From NCBI GenBank assembly GCA_025738555.1, contig JAOVFP010000002.1:3596001-3660000 (forward strand): DNA of 64,000 nt, in the 5' to 3' direction. The notes beneath the pieces are model-generated. The model was given only the letters and a program-made list of their open reading frames with translations, searched no databases and had not been told where the DNA came from. The first letter of the stretch is position 1. Every line of letters begins with the position of its first letter. This stretch comes from Cyathus striatus (lineage: Eukaryota > Basidiomycota > Agaricomycetes > Agaricales > Nidulariaceae). This document shows, piece after piece, positions 1-11,500 of the stretch. A program made the translations under genes and the position numbers.

Positions 1-1122
1 TTCGTTTGGCGGGGGAGATGGTGGGTGAAGGGGAAGCAAACAAGGCCACGAAAGCAACTTGCTTATGTCAGGGACGTGGGAATCGCCTTTCTGCGCACGG
101 ACCGTCCAGAGCGCGCACATTGGTGGCCTGAAATACATCTTTTATGGCCTGCGCTGCGTTGAGAATGAGAGTCGACGCATTGCTCGATGTTGTAGGTGGT
201 GATGAAGGAGGGTGTTTGGTGTGTCTGCAGCCACTAGGTTCAACATACCCCGACAGCGTCCAAAGTGTGGAAGACATGATAAAACACAGGGCAAAGCAGG
301 CGCAAAGCAAGTCCACACATAACCCGTAAACACAAACAAAATTCCTCTCTTTGCTTTCAATTTCGACCCACGCATTGTCTTCCTCCATGTCTGGTAGTAC
401 ATTCTGATTGATATAATATTTTATTACAAGATCTTCTACCTTCATTCGACTCCTAATAACCATTCACTCCGTTTGATCCGCATAGTCTCAAGCACTGGTT
501 GGTTGGCATTTCCTACTCGGTCATTCAATGCGTGATATCAAGGTATTTTTTGACTCAGGGTACTACGAGGTACTACGGCACCGCGCGAGGCAGCAATTGA
601 CTGTCCTGTAGACTGGGCCGTGGCTCGCTTACCGGAGTGCAAGTCGGATCAAGTCTCGCTGAAGGGTATGGCGCTGAGTTCATGTACTGGGTGAACCAAT
701 GAGGCTACATTTTCAGTCTGTTTTGATATGGGGTAAATAGTACAGCATCAAGGGCAGGCTACAGTGCTATGTTGTTGTTGTTGCAAACAGATAGCAGGCA
801 GAGACATACACCTGTAGTCTTACTGTGGACTCTGTGGTTTGGTCTCTAGATAATCTACTCATTTCTTTGAAATAAATTCCTTTTGTTCCTTACAGTCCTG
901 GGATAAAATTTACTTATATGGTAAGAACCATTGTTAATCAATTCTTCAGACTTCTGGAACATTCTAGAAGTCCCCAGGAATGCCCCTGACCCACATGTTC
1001 ACAGAAATAGAGGCTATATAAGCTTCATTTCATGCAATTCATCTCTCCATCTCTTTAGGTGCAGTGGTTTCTACTTGTCATCTCCTGTTCAATGTGTTCA
1101 GCTAACATCTTTTTTAAAGGAA
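1..1122. other. Left-end intergenic stretch, no supported gene
   Basis: I find no convincing gene here. The longest open frames on both strands are short, have no family resemblance and lack a plausible splice structure. The stretch holds a small GTT-repeat near 770-785 and a pair of near-identical 'gtactac' words near 557-575. The region just before 1123 is AT-rich and contains possible donor and acceptor sites (a gtaaga near 920, an acceptor near 950), so a 5-prime non-coding exon of the next gene could lie here. Confidence 0.5.
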
Positions 1123-2324
1123 ATGTCAATACTTGAAACCACATTCAAACCAGCTAATCCATTCATTTGGTCCCATTTACCCCACAGGAAAGAGGAACAC
1201 TCATGTAGATTTCAGCCCTTCTCCAATTTGGATTTGGGTCAGAAACCTTATGGTACAGGCTCCAAGCCTCAGCCCTCATCAAATTTAAAGTTGTGCATAG
1301 AGCAAGCACCAATGGCATCTATTTACAATAGCACAGCTTCACCACTGTTGCATTCACACATTGAATCTACAAATGTATTGGATAACACAACAACCACTCT
1401 ACATTCATATGTTCAAAATGGCACCAACTTCCATGCTGAGACATTCATGTCTCAGGTAAAATGGAAATCACCCTTGCAAGTGTGTCAAAGCATTCCTAAT
1501 TGGGAAGATGTTGTACACTATGCATTCACTGAACCTACCAAAGGATTTTCCACACTTTCAATCAACACAGTTTCATACCCCCATACAACAAATAGCAATC
1601 CTATAAAGCTATCTGATGAATGGACATGGAATGAATCAGTTATGCATACAAATCTCCGACATCTCTCAGGAGATTTAAATCATGATTCACCAAACACATT
1701 GTCCTCACCAATAGCTTGTAAATCCAGAGTAATGTCTTTGCCAAAACGATCTGCTTTTCTTAAACAGAAAATTTCTGGTGAAAACACAAAAGTTCACCCT
1801 AATAAAAAGCCAAGAGCAAATGTTCAAAACAGCCTTTTGGTGCTGCAAAAGTCAATTACTTCTCCCATGTCCAGAAGCAGAAGGGGGTGGCTCCAGACAA
1901 TGACAATACAGAGGAATACTGGGAAACAAAACATGAATCAGAAGGCATCACAAACAATTTATTTCAAAATAATGGTACCTGCACCAAAGACAGCAGTAAA
2001 CACCACGAAGGTCAAGTTTACATACCATTGATGGAATTCTGTGTTCAAGGCTGGAAAAATGATTTAGACTCATTGAAATATCTCAATGACCATGGCAAAG
2101 TCAGTAGTGGACCATGTAGGCAAATGCAAGAGTTACTAGATGTTCTGGAGGAGAACAAAGCTCATCCACAGCTGACAGCAGAATTGCTGTGTCGTGTGCA
2201 ACTGATGCGGTCTCTTCGCCCATTCCGACACAAAACCCAGTATGGTGTTGATGTGCGAAATGCAGTTGAAAAACTGTGGCGATACTGGAGAGAACACATA
2301 GCAAAGGGTTCAGTTACAATATAA
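1123..2324 (+). CDS. AT-rich hypothetical protein, C-terminal TFIIS-N/LEDGF-like helical domain
   Basis: I do not recognise this protein as a whole. The first ATG of the upstream frame is at 1123, and the frame encodes a low-complexity region rich in Ser, Thr, Asn and His. At a run of five G (1883-1887) the conserved-looking reading moves to another frame. One extra G would join the two halves into a single protein of about 400 residues ending at 2324. The last 100 residues are helical and well ordered, with Leu/Trp spacing (LLDVLEEN, then LWRYWREHI) that recalls the TFIIS N-terminal/LEDGF-type helical bundle; that match is by eye only. Base composition is clearly more AT-rich than every neighbour, suggesting a young, fast-evolving or transferred gene. 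An alternative is a pseudogene with a genuine frameshift. Confidence 0.5.
1883..1887 (+). other. Apparent one-base deficit at a G5 run
   Basis: Upstream frame (from 1123) and downstream frame (to 2324) are joined by adding one base at this G run. There is no GT..AG intron that does the same job here. Confidence 0.55.
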
Positions 2325-2918
2325 TAGTATCTGTATTCTGCACAAATGAATGGGGATGCAGGGATGAAGCGCGTAAAGGAATAAGTACTACGGTGAGACG
2401 GAAGTCAAGACTTAACCATGTTGATCGTCGATGATGATGCTGTGTATTATACCGGTGTGTAAATCGCGTATTTATAACGAATGTAATAAATGTACTTATA
2501 TTACTGAGCCTGAGCGAGACCTGTCTCACGGAATCACATAGTTCTTACTATATGAACGAAATCCGATCTACTTTGTAGATCCTAATCTTGGTACAAGACT
2601 AATAAATATAGGACAAAGATTGAATAACATTGAATACTATACACATAAAAATGCTCTGAGTCTATATGAGCCTGCATGGGGCATCTACAGTAATAAAAGT
2701 ACAAGATGTGCGATCACAAGCAGCCCCACTACGATGACGCAAGTACGAAGGACAAAAATTAAAAGCAAAATCCAAGCTTCCAGTATTCCAAAAAGTCATG
2801 ATTACTTGAAAAAGCGGTACTAACTGAAAGGTAAAATAAGAAGAAAAACGGCAACACGCGCAGAAGGATACCATCAATGTAAACAGAAATCATAAAAGTC
2901 ATAATGATAGAACAAAGA
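2325..2918. other. Intergenic stretch, probable shared 3-prime ends
   Basis: This AT-rich spacer lies between two convergent genes. Only short frames without family resemblance occur. It most likely holds the 3-prime untranslated regions and polyadenylation sites of both neighbours. Confidence 0.5.
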
Positions 2919-5450
2919 TCATGCAGCGGCAGCTACGGCACCAGTGCCCTCTTCAACCTTCCTTCTCTTCGTTGCTGGTCCGTCAGAGTCGGAGTCATCC
3001 ACAATAATAATGGGTGAGCCTGGATCCATTGGTACTGTACTTGTGTTTTCCGCCGATATAAGTTGTGTGGCAGTGAACGCCGGAGGAAGCGCCACTGTGG
3101 TAGGAGGAAGGAGGGAATGCATAGGAGCGCAAACCGGAACAGTGACAGGAGCTGCAGTCGGCGGAGGGCTCTGGACATTTGAAAGAATGCCGGGCGTCTC
3201 TGCTACCGCCACTCCTGAAGATGCACCTGAAGGCACTGTTCGCCTTTCCAGCGGCGTATTTGTGAACGGTGATCCACCGGGAGGTAGTTTCCTTGCAGCT
3301 CCACCACGACCTGTTCCCCGTGCTTTCCTCGCGCCACGGTCCTTTCCTCTTCCCCTCGCTCTTCTTTCCTTCAATGCACGAATCATATGATCAGTAAGCT
3401 TACCCAAAGCTGCCCTGGCACCCATCTTCTCCAGATCCACCAGCATCTCTTTCGTGAGACCCGAGAAAACGTCAGGATCTAAAATAAGCTTACGCTCATG
3501 AAGAACCATGTATCCCTCCTTTTTGGAATTGTTAGGGTGTGTGGGGGAGTAGTCTGGATGAGTAGGTGGAATAGGACCAAGGACGATAGGAATGACGACA
3601 TCCGGAACGGTAGGGTTTCCTGGCGGAGGTCGTAGTGGTGCAGTACCTGGTGCAGATGATTGGGTTAGAGTAGAAGTGGGAAGGGGATTCGGCGTAGTTG
3701 GTGTTGGTGTTGGGTTAGCTGTTGAAGGCGTAGCAGACGCAGCCGGAGTAGGTGTTGGACTGGCCGTGGTTGGAGCAAGAGGCACAGGCGTTTTATTCAC
3801 ATTTACAGTCCTAGCGCCTGAATGTAATGTCCAATGTGGCTGTGCCAACGCTGCGTACGGATTCTGTGAAGGTAAGGTCGCACCGGAACCATTCAAACCT
3901 TTTTGTTGAGGAGCTGTTATAGGGTGCGCATGATGAGGATGTGTAGGATAGGCAAAAATACCAGTTGCTGCAGGTGTAGTTGAAGATAGGCCACTTGTAG
4001 AAGGTGTAGGATTGGTTGTATTTGTGACTGACATGGCTACAGCTGTTGATTGTGTCTCCGACGGTGATGTCGTGGCAGGCTGGACAGTAGTCTTAAGTGG
4101 CAAAGGCCTTGACGTCAAAGGAGGTGGCAAGGGCGCACCCTTCACGTCTTTCACACTACGCCTAAGCGGAGGTTCCAACAACGAAGCTTTGTCTTTTTTC
4201 CTGCTGCCTCCTTTTCCTGCACCGTCCTTTCCACCAGAAGGTCCTTGTGCACCGTTGGCGGCCTGCTGCTGACTTCTTGATTCCTGCTCTTCCAATGCGT
4301 GGGCATTCTTCTCGTCGATTGACCAAAAGAAGCCTTTCCCTCTATCTCCGCCGCATCTTTCCATCTTAAGAAATGCGCGACCTGAAGAAAGGTTATGACG
4401 CACGGAGCTCTATGTGGGATAAGCGAATGAGTACAAAATAGAATGAAAGCGGAGGAACATACCATCCAAGCGCTGTCAGCATATTGGTAATATGGATGTG
4501 TGTTGGAAATCCATGTACAGATCTCTTGAAGTGTCGCTTTCCCACCCAATGCTTTGATCGCTCGGTAAATGAGCTGGGCATATGTTGCCTGAGGCTTTGG
4601 TGGGATATCCTCTGGCTTTGGTCGTTCGATGACGGGAGGAGGCTCGTGTTCGCCTTTCTTCCGCTTCTTTGAGTTGGGGTTCTTGTTCGATTTGCCAATC
4701 TGATTGGAATTGGGTAACTGAGGTTGGGGTTGGGGTCGAGAATCGGACGCGGGCGGCAAAGTGGGCGATAGGGGAGGAACTTTGACACGAGATGGCGGGG
4801 GAGGTGAATATGACAGGGGAGGAGAATGAGAAGGTTGAGAAGAGGGGGAGATACAGGAGGAGATATGGATGTGATGTCGACGGAAGGAGAGCGTGCTCTA
4901 TTTGCAGAGGATTGTGAGCTGGGGGAGGGAGTGTCGTCGGGTGGAGGAGGGGGAGGGAGAACGAAGTGGAAGACACGAGAAGCAATTTGTATCTGTGAAC
5001 TGTGGGGGGCGGGGAAGTGTATTAGGGTTCTTGCAAAGCTGGGGAGAAAAGACAGCGAAAGGAAGAAATAAGAAAGAAAGCGCACCGTTCACCGAGGGGA
5101 GCTCTTGTGCCAGAGGCAGACCAGACGCCATCTACCCAGGCGCCGTTTCTTCCTACGACGATGAGAACAAAGCGGTCCTCTTCCTGGTCATACTCGATCT
5201 TTGCGTGAAGGCGGGAGACGCTCTTAAGGGCGCCAAGGTCAACATCGACCTGCTGCTGCTCTGCGGTGGAGGAGGTGGGGGCGCTCGGGTTCTGAACGCA
5301 GCGACGACCGATGGTAATAGAGAGGGTCTGGACATAGAAGGTAAAATGGGGAAATACGAGGGAGTAGTAGGCGGATATCTTGTCCTGGACGGGAGGGTCC
5401 GCGGCAGAGAGCAGGGGTATGGTGGAAGCAGTCGACGAGGTGGGGTCCAT
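2919..5450 (-). CDS. FHA-domain forkhead transcription factor (Fhl1/Fkh-like)
   Basis: Predicted nuclear DNA-binding regulator. Exon 1 (5450-5086) starts at the only in-frame ATG and carries an FHA domain: the GRR core, then SRLHAKIEY and VGRNGAWVDG, the Arg, Ser-Arg-x-His and Asn-Gly positions that bind phosphothreonine. A Pro/Ser linker follows (exon 2 from 4999). The forkhead domain is split by a 53-bp intron (4410-4462): PPKPQATYAQLIYRAI and SNTHPYYQYAD before it, SSVRHNLSSGRAFLKMER and GKGFFWSID after it. The remainder is a long Pro/Ala/Thr/Ser-rich tail to 2919. FHA plus forkhead is the architecture of yeast Fhl1 and Fkh1/2. The linker needs one extra base at the G run 4844-4848 to stay open. 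The first exon is divergent from the MTFP1-like gene. Confidence 0.85.
4844..4848 (-). other. Apparent one-base deficit in the forkhead gene linker
   Basis: The exon that ends the FHA domain is open in one frame and the forkhead exon in another. A single extra base in this G5 (C5 on the coding strand) gives a continuous Ser/Pro-rich linker. The only obvious alternative intron, a CCT|gtcata donor to the AAAG acceptor, would be only about 36 bp. Confidence 0.6.
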
Positions 5451-5635
5451 TGGGGAGCAAGAGGGAGGAGGAGGAAGCAGGGGCGGGGCGGGGCTGGGGC
5501 TGGGGCTGGGAGGGTGCAAGTACGAGCGTCGAGGAGACGAGAGACAGAGGAGATTGGCAATGGTCACTGGCAGTGGAAACGTGCGAGGGGATCCTAGTGA
5601 CTCACGTGACCATCACACCCTCTCCGGCACGGCTC

Positions 5636-5690
5636 CTCTTCGCTTTTCTTACCCCCTCCCCTCTCTTTCCCTCTCTCCCCCCGCCCCCTT
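5636..5690 (+). promoter_or_regulatory. Pyrimidine-rich core promoter/5-prime UTR tract
   Basis: An almost pure C/T stretch immediately precedes the ATG at 5697. CT-rich tracts next to transcription starts are common in filamentous fungi. The 246-bp spacer is shared with the divergent forkhead gene, so this may serve both. Confidence 0.4.
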
Positions 5691-5696
5691 GTCCCC

Positions 5697-6478
5697 ATGT
5701 CCCCCTCCATCGTTGAAGCCCCCCTCCAGGCCGCAGAGGAAAAAGTCGACCAGCTCGCAGACAACGATGCCGCCACCACCGACTCCGAGATCCGCTACAT
5801 GGCATATGGCGCGCGCCTCAGGACCGCCCTCCGTGCCGGAACACGCTACATTGCTTATGTATGTCCCCGTCCTTCCCAACTTCCATCGCGCTCATCTCCA
5901 GGAAGACCAGTGACGTGGGCGAGGCATTCCGTCCAGTCGTCCCGCCATGGGTCGTCACTGCCGCCTATGGCGTTTCTTGGCTATACCTCTCAGGGTGCGT
6001 ATCCACCATCCTCTTCCAGGCCGTATCCTGAATCTCTGCATTCCAAGTGATGTAGGCTATGAATCCTACAAGGCACACCGCCGCGGTCCTTCCACTGACG
6101 AAGCCGCCTCCATGTCAGAGACCACTCGCATCGCTATCGTAGCCGCCCAGCGCGCTACTTTCCAATCCATAGCCTCCATGTTCGTCGTTTTCAATCCTCC
6201 ATGTCTCATTGTCATCTAATCTCTCATGTAGGGCCCTCCCAGCGTTCACTATTCACACCGCAGTCAAACAAGCCAAGAAGGCCTTCGTCAATGTCCAAAA
6301 TCCCAAACTCAAGATGTGGGGTCCAACCGTGTCCGGCCTCGCCATCGTCCCCGTCCTTCCTTACCTCTTCGATCATCCCGTCGAACATGTCACTGACCGT
6401 GCCTTTGACTGGATACGCGAAAAACTCATTGAAAGAGAGATGGCAAACAAGCCTGCCAAACCCAAGACCGAGTTATGA
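5697..6478 (+). CDS. Mitochondrial fission process protein 1-like (MTFP1/MTP18 family)
   Basis: Inner-membrane mitochondrial protein family linked to organelle fission and membrane quality control. Four exons (5697-5858, 5906-5994, 6048-6179, 6232-6478) give 209 residues, in frame throughout. The family signature is clear: RYIAYTSDVGEAFRP in the first third, the aromatic segment AAYGVSWLYLSGDVGYESYK, a helix with QRATFQSIASM, then ALPAFTIHTAV and a Pro-bracketed hydrophobic segment VVPVLPYLFDHPVEHVTD-like at the end. Length fits the family. The second intron uses an AAG acceptor six bases before an internal in-frame codon, so alternative acceptor use is possible. Confidence 0.85.
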
Positions 6479-6661
6479 CGCACCATTCCAGACTTATCCA
6501 CTCCAGAGCGGATATTACATCTGTATCATACCGTAACATTACCCAGCTCGCAATCTAATTAGAATGGCATATACCACTACATAATATTGTTACATCGTGG
6601 TTCCATTGTTCTTCTTGTCTACATCCCCAATAAGATATGCATAGCACATTCAAAATCCTGA

Positions 6662-8214
6662 TTACAGCGTCGACTTTCCCAGTGCCAAAGGTATCGAACT
6701 GATGCTACTCGGCGGAATCAGTCCCACCTCGGTAACCACAGCTGTAATAAACGTCGGAGGCGTAAGGTCATAAAGTGGATTTAATATCTCAAGGTTGGTT
6801 GAAGGCATCACGCTTATCGAGTCACTCGTTGAGCGGGTAATTTTCGAAGGTGCTATAAAAAATATCACATTTACGAACGTTCTTCGTCTTGAAAGACAAT
6901 TTCACTTACCCAGCTCATTTTTTCCAAACCCATCGACCATCACACCCTCACTAAATTTATACGTCTCGCAGCAGACCACCACCGGAACCCCGTGCCCTTT
7001 TGCCATCATCGCCACCAGTGCCGTTCCCGCACGAGAGTACACGGCTCCATTTGAAAACAGTGCATGTGCTCCAAGCAGAACGGTCGTCACTTCTGTCAGT
7101 AATGAAGGCAGTGCGGGAAGGAGAGCATAGGTGCACGGTATAGGATTAGGAGATGTGTTGGTAAGTGTTGTGAGAAGTGCTTTGCCTGTGCAAGCATGAA
7201 ACAGTCAGTTATTACAATGTATGAAATGTAAGAAGGTCAGACGACCTTCGAGTAAAGGTGGTGAATCTACCACTATGACGGAGAACTTCTTGCCCTCTTC
7301 ATGTGCGCGCAACAGCACTTTCTCGACAATTGATGATCGAGCAAATGCCAAGATAATATCACCATCTTTTATCTTCTTTCCGGCAAGATCCTGGATAACC
7401 TCATCCGCAAAGATAATGCGATCCCGGATGTAATTGTCAATCTTCTCACAAAGCGAATTTTTTGCCTGAAAAGGATAGTTCACTTGTCAGAAGGAGAATC
7501 TGGGAAGTGTGAATTGGCGGGCACACCTCTTGCTCAACCATATCAAAATCCACTTTACTAATCTCCAACTTTAGCTGTCGAATAGCATTTCCCATCGTCA
7601 CTGACATAGGTCTGGCGGCCACTAAGTGCGTGATTTGGGGAGAGAGATGGGTCATCAGATGGCGAGACAGAGAGCTTTGTGCAGGAGTGGTATAATCTTG
7701 GATGACCTACAAAAAATAGACTTAAAAAATACTGTATTCTTTCATGTACAAAACGCACCTTCTTGAACGCAGTGAGTGTAGCAATGGCCCTGGCATTGGC
7801 ACCACATATCCGGAACTCAGAAAATAATAACCCCAGTCTGATAATCGCAGGATGAATATCACCCTTCACTGTGTGTCCGACAGGCTTTGGCAGCCCAAAG
7901 TGCGAGAATATCTTCAATCCTCGAGGGATATTCTTGCTGTCCATGCCATCGTCATTCGCGTTACTGACGACATCTTTCACAGAAGACGGATGCTGCCTTG
8001 AACTGCCAGAGTCGCCCGCAGCAGGTTTCTTCTGTGGCGCGGCAGATAGCTTTGCCTTGGGTGGATTAGGCTGATCCTTCTGTGCTTGTTTAGCGGCGCG
8101 TTGGCGTTCTTGGAGTTCCCTCCGTTCCGCTTTGGTCATGGACTTCTGGGAGGGCTGTTTTGTAGGTGGATGAGGGGCAGAAGGGCCCGACTCTGAGGTA
8201 GTCGGCACAGGCAT
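6662..8214 (-). CDS. GCD2: Translation initiation factor eIF2B subunit delta
   Basis: Regulatory subunit of the guanine-nucleotide exchange factor that recharges eIF2 with GTP. Five exons (8214-7759, 7706-7527, 7465-7246, 7185-6910, 6852-6662) give 440 residues with no frame problem. The N-terminal 120 residues are a charged, low-complexity tail (KAERRELQERQRAAKQ). The eIF-2B fold follows: HPAIIRLGL, the stretch RPMSVTMGNAIRQLK, GDIILAFARSSIVEKVLLRA, FSVIVVDSPPLLEG, then the signature LLGAHALFSNGAVYSRAGTA and PLYDLTPPTFITAVVTEVG near the C-terminus. These match delta rather than alpha or beta, which lack the long charged tail. It is divergent from RAT1. Confidence 0.93.
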
Positions 8215-8528
8215 GGATTTGTCTGGTTGGGTTATAGGAGAGTGTAAAATAAGCTACGGTATGCGGCAGCGATGGTCGAGTACTCGAGTCAACAGATGTG
8301 ATATCAGATCACGTGGTGCTATAGGCAATGCGCTAGGAATGCATGGACAAATAAGAAAAGCCATTTTCTGACAATTCAATTCTTCATTTCACAGCTGTTT
8401 CCGTCCACGGCGGTCACGACTTTCACGACTACCACAACTTCCTAGCTCGACCACTTTCCTCTCCTCTTCCCCAGATTGTTTCTGTTCTATACTATTCGTT
8501 CGCTTCTTAGCACTCGTACTTTGCGAAT
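8215..8528. promoter_or_regulatory. Divergent promoter between eIF2B delta and RAT1
   Basis: The 314-bp spacer separates two start codons facing away from each other. It holds no open frame of note. A CT-rich tract near 8395-8520 precedes the RAT1 start and probably contains its transcription start. Confidence 0.5.
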
Positions 8529-11500
8529 ATGGCACGTCATACTCTCTCAAGCGCTCATTTCCACTCGCTAACTATTCTACAGGGTGTCCCCGCACTTTTT
8601 CGATGGCTAAGCAAGAAGTACCCTAAAATTAGTGAGCGATTTCGTCCTTTAATACTGTGTTGTTCTTAACTGGTCATCTAGTTTATCCTGTTGAAGAAGA
8701 GGACGAAATCAAGGTCCCTGGTGAAGACGGTCAAGACGTTACCATTCCTGTTAATATGGCACAGCCTAATCCAAACGGCGAGGAGTTCGACAATCTGTAT
8801 TTAGATATGAATGGAATTGTGCGCTCCCAGTTGTTATTCTACCGCTTAGCTCTCTTATATTATGCCTCCAGGTTCATCCATGTACACATCCTGAGGGAAA
8901 GGTATGTTTCTTATTGCACATATTGGAACGACAAACTAAAGTCATGATTGTCTTTGTAGCCAGCTCCGGAGACCGAAGAAGAAATGATGCTGGAAATCTT
9001 TAGCTATACTGAACGAGTCGTAAACATGATTCGACCCCGTAAGCTATTATTTATGGCTATAGGTTCGTTTCTTCTGTCCTTAATACAATTGATATGGGGC
9101 TCATAGCTTGATCAGACGGTGTCGCTCCGCGTGCAAAGATGAACCAGCAACGTTCACGTCGTTTCCGGTCTGCTCAAGAAGCGAAAGAGAAAGACGAAGC
9201 ACATAGGGAAGCGTTAGAGATGTGGAAAGGTCTGAATCTCTTGCATTTTGCCGTTGAAAGGTGCTAATTTTTGAGTAGCCATGGGAAAAGAGGTTTCCGA
9301 AGAGGAGAAGAACAAAAAAGCATGGGATTCTAATGCCATTACACCTGGTACACCATTCATGACTCTTCTTGCTGTGTCGCTGCGTTATTGGGTTGTTCAA
9401 AAAATGAATACGGACCCAGGTTGGAAAAATGTACGTTCTCAACTTAAACTACGATCTACTTCATAACATGCCGTTTCAGATACAAGTCCTCATATCCGAC
9501 GCAACTGTTCCTGGTGAAGGAGAACACAAGATTATGGACTACATTAGACGACAACGTAGTAATCCCGGTCATGACCCGAACACTCGACATGTTATCTATG
9601 GATTGGTACGTGGAAAGGGTGATTTCTTTCGTTCTTGATGTTAAATATAGCCTCCCAGGATGCCGATCTTATCATGCTAGCACTAGCCACACATGAACCG
9701 TACTTCAGGGTTTTACGAGAGGACGTCTTTGCGAATGATACTAGTCCTACTGCATGCCGTATGTGTGGTCAAGAAGGCCATTATGCCGCACAATGTACTG
9801 GCACAAAAGCAGAAATACAGAAAAAACCTCCGTCACAGAAAAAGCCGTTCATTTTTCTCGACGTTGCGATCCTGCGCGAGTATCTTGAAGTGGAACTTGA
9901 CGTTCCTAGTTCACTAATGCCATTCAATTTGGAGATGGCTATTGATGACTGGGTTCTCCTCATTTTCTTCGTAGGAAATGATTTCCTACCTCACCTTCCT
10001 TCTCTTGAGATTCGTGAGGGTGCTATTGATACATTGTTGAAGATCTGGAAGACAGAGCTTCCGCGGATGGGTGGATATCTTACAAACCATGGTCAGATTG
10101 AGCTGGCTCGAGCGCAGATCATCCTTGAGGGGCTTGCTAAAAGAGAAGATGAGATTTTCAGACGCAGGCGTGAAGGTTTGTCCTATCATTCTTCATTTCC
10201 TACATCCTTACGTTTCGTTTAAGTGGAGTCCTAATTAATTGTCCCGTTATAGCTGAAGAACGCCAAGACCAAAATGCCAAACGCCGGAAGATTGAACAAG
10301 AAGCTCGAAAGAATGCTGGCGGTCCTTCTTCTGCACTTGGCCTAACATCTGGCCCTACAGCGCCTTCGTCGTTGCATCCTTCTCTTCCCCAGCGACCTGA
10401 TTTTGCTGCTAAGGCTGACTCTATCGGTCTCGGTGCAGCACCCACACCTCAGTCGATCCAAGCAACTCCTACTGCCGCGCAAGCTCTTGCTGGCTCAAAC
10501 CGAGACGTCGTTGCAAACCGCCGTGCAATTCGTATGGCAAATATGAGCGCTGCGGAGGTGCTAAAAGCTGAGCTTTCGGGTTTATCACCTGTTAAGCCTT
10601 CCGCTTCGCTGCCAGCAAAACCGGCTGCTGCAGAATTGCCGCCATTATCGGCGTCCCTGGACGCGTCAAGAATGAGCAAAGCTAATATCGATAACGACGA
10701 AGTTCCAGGTTTTGGGACTCACGCCCGTAAGTCCAGCATCCCTTCAATGAAGCCATCAACGACCGATAATATGTCGGAAGTCACCGAAAATGAGATGGGC
10801 CCATTTGAAAAACCTGACGCAAATATGACTGACTCTACCGTTCCAAACGGCGACAAGGATGCTGACAATTCTGTGGCAGGGTCTAAGCGTTCCTTTGAAG
10901 AAGGCCCTGGTTCTACAGAAGGTGCTGATGAAGATGTTGTCGTAGTTGAGGAAGATGACGATGATGACACTGTCGAAAATCAAACGCGTCTCGCCCTCAA
11001 AGTAAATGCTGACGGAACAGTAGAGCAAGAGGATACAGTCAAGTAAGCTTTATATGAATATTCCAATGAAGTCTGACTTATGTTATATGACGTTTAGACT
11101 ATGGGAACCTGGATATAAGGAACGATACTACAGACAGAAATTTGGTGTTGAACTTTCCGACACGAATTTCCGCAACCAGTAGGCAACAAATGTACCATTA
11201 TCCTTTAATTTCTAACTTATAAAAATAGGTTAACAAAAAGTTATATAGAAGGTTTATGCTGGGTATTACATTACTACTATCAAGGGGTAAGTCGGTTATG
11301 ATACGATTGATTTCATAAACCTGACGATATCACATAGACCCCGTCGTGGCAGTGGTATTACCCATATCATTTTGCTCCATTTGCAGCCGATTTTGAGGAA
11401 GTTGATAAAATGGACATCACGTTTGAAATCGGACAACCCTTTAAACCATTTGAGCAACTGATGGGTGTATTTCCTGCAGCAAGGTGCGTTTATGTGATTC

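Noticed and set aside
4012..4272. Plus-strand frames across the forkhead gene's low-complexity tail
   Set aside because: They are antisense shadows of the Pro/Ala/Thr-rich coding sequence.
4151..4759. Start of the forkhead gene at the TTG codon near 4759
   Set aside because: The codon is not ATG, and an upstream FHA-encoding exon with a proper ATG and splice sites belongs to the same gene.
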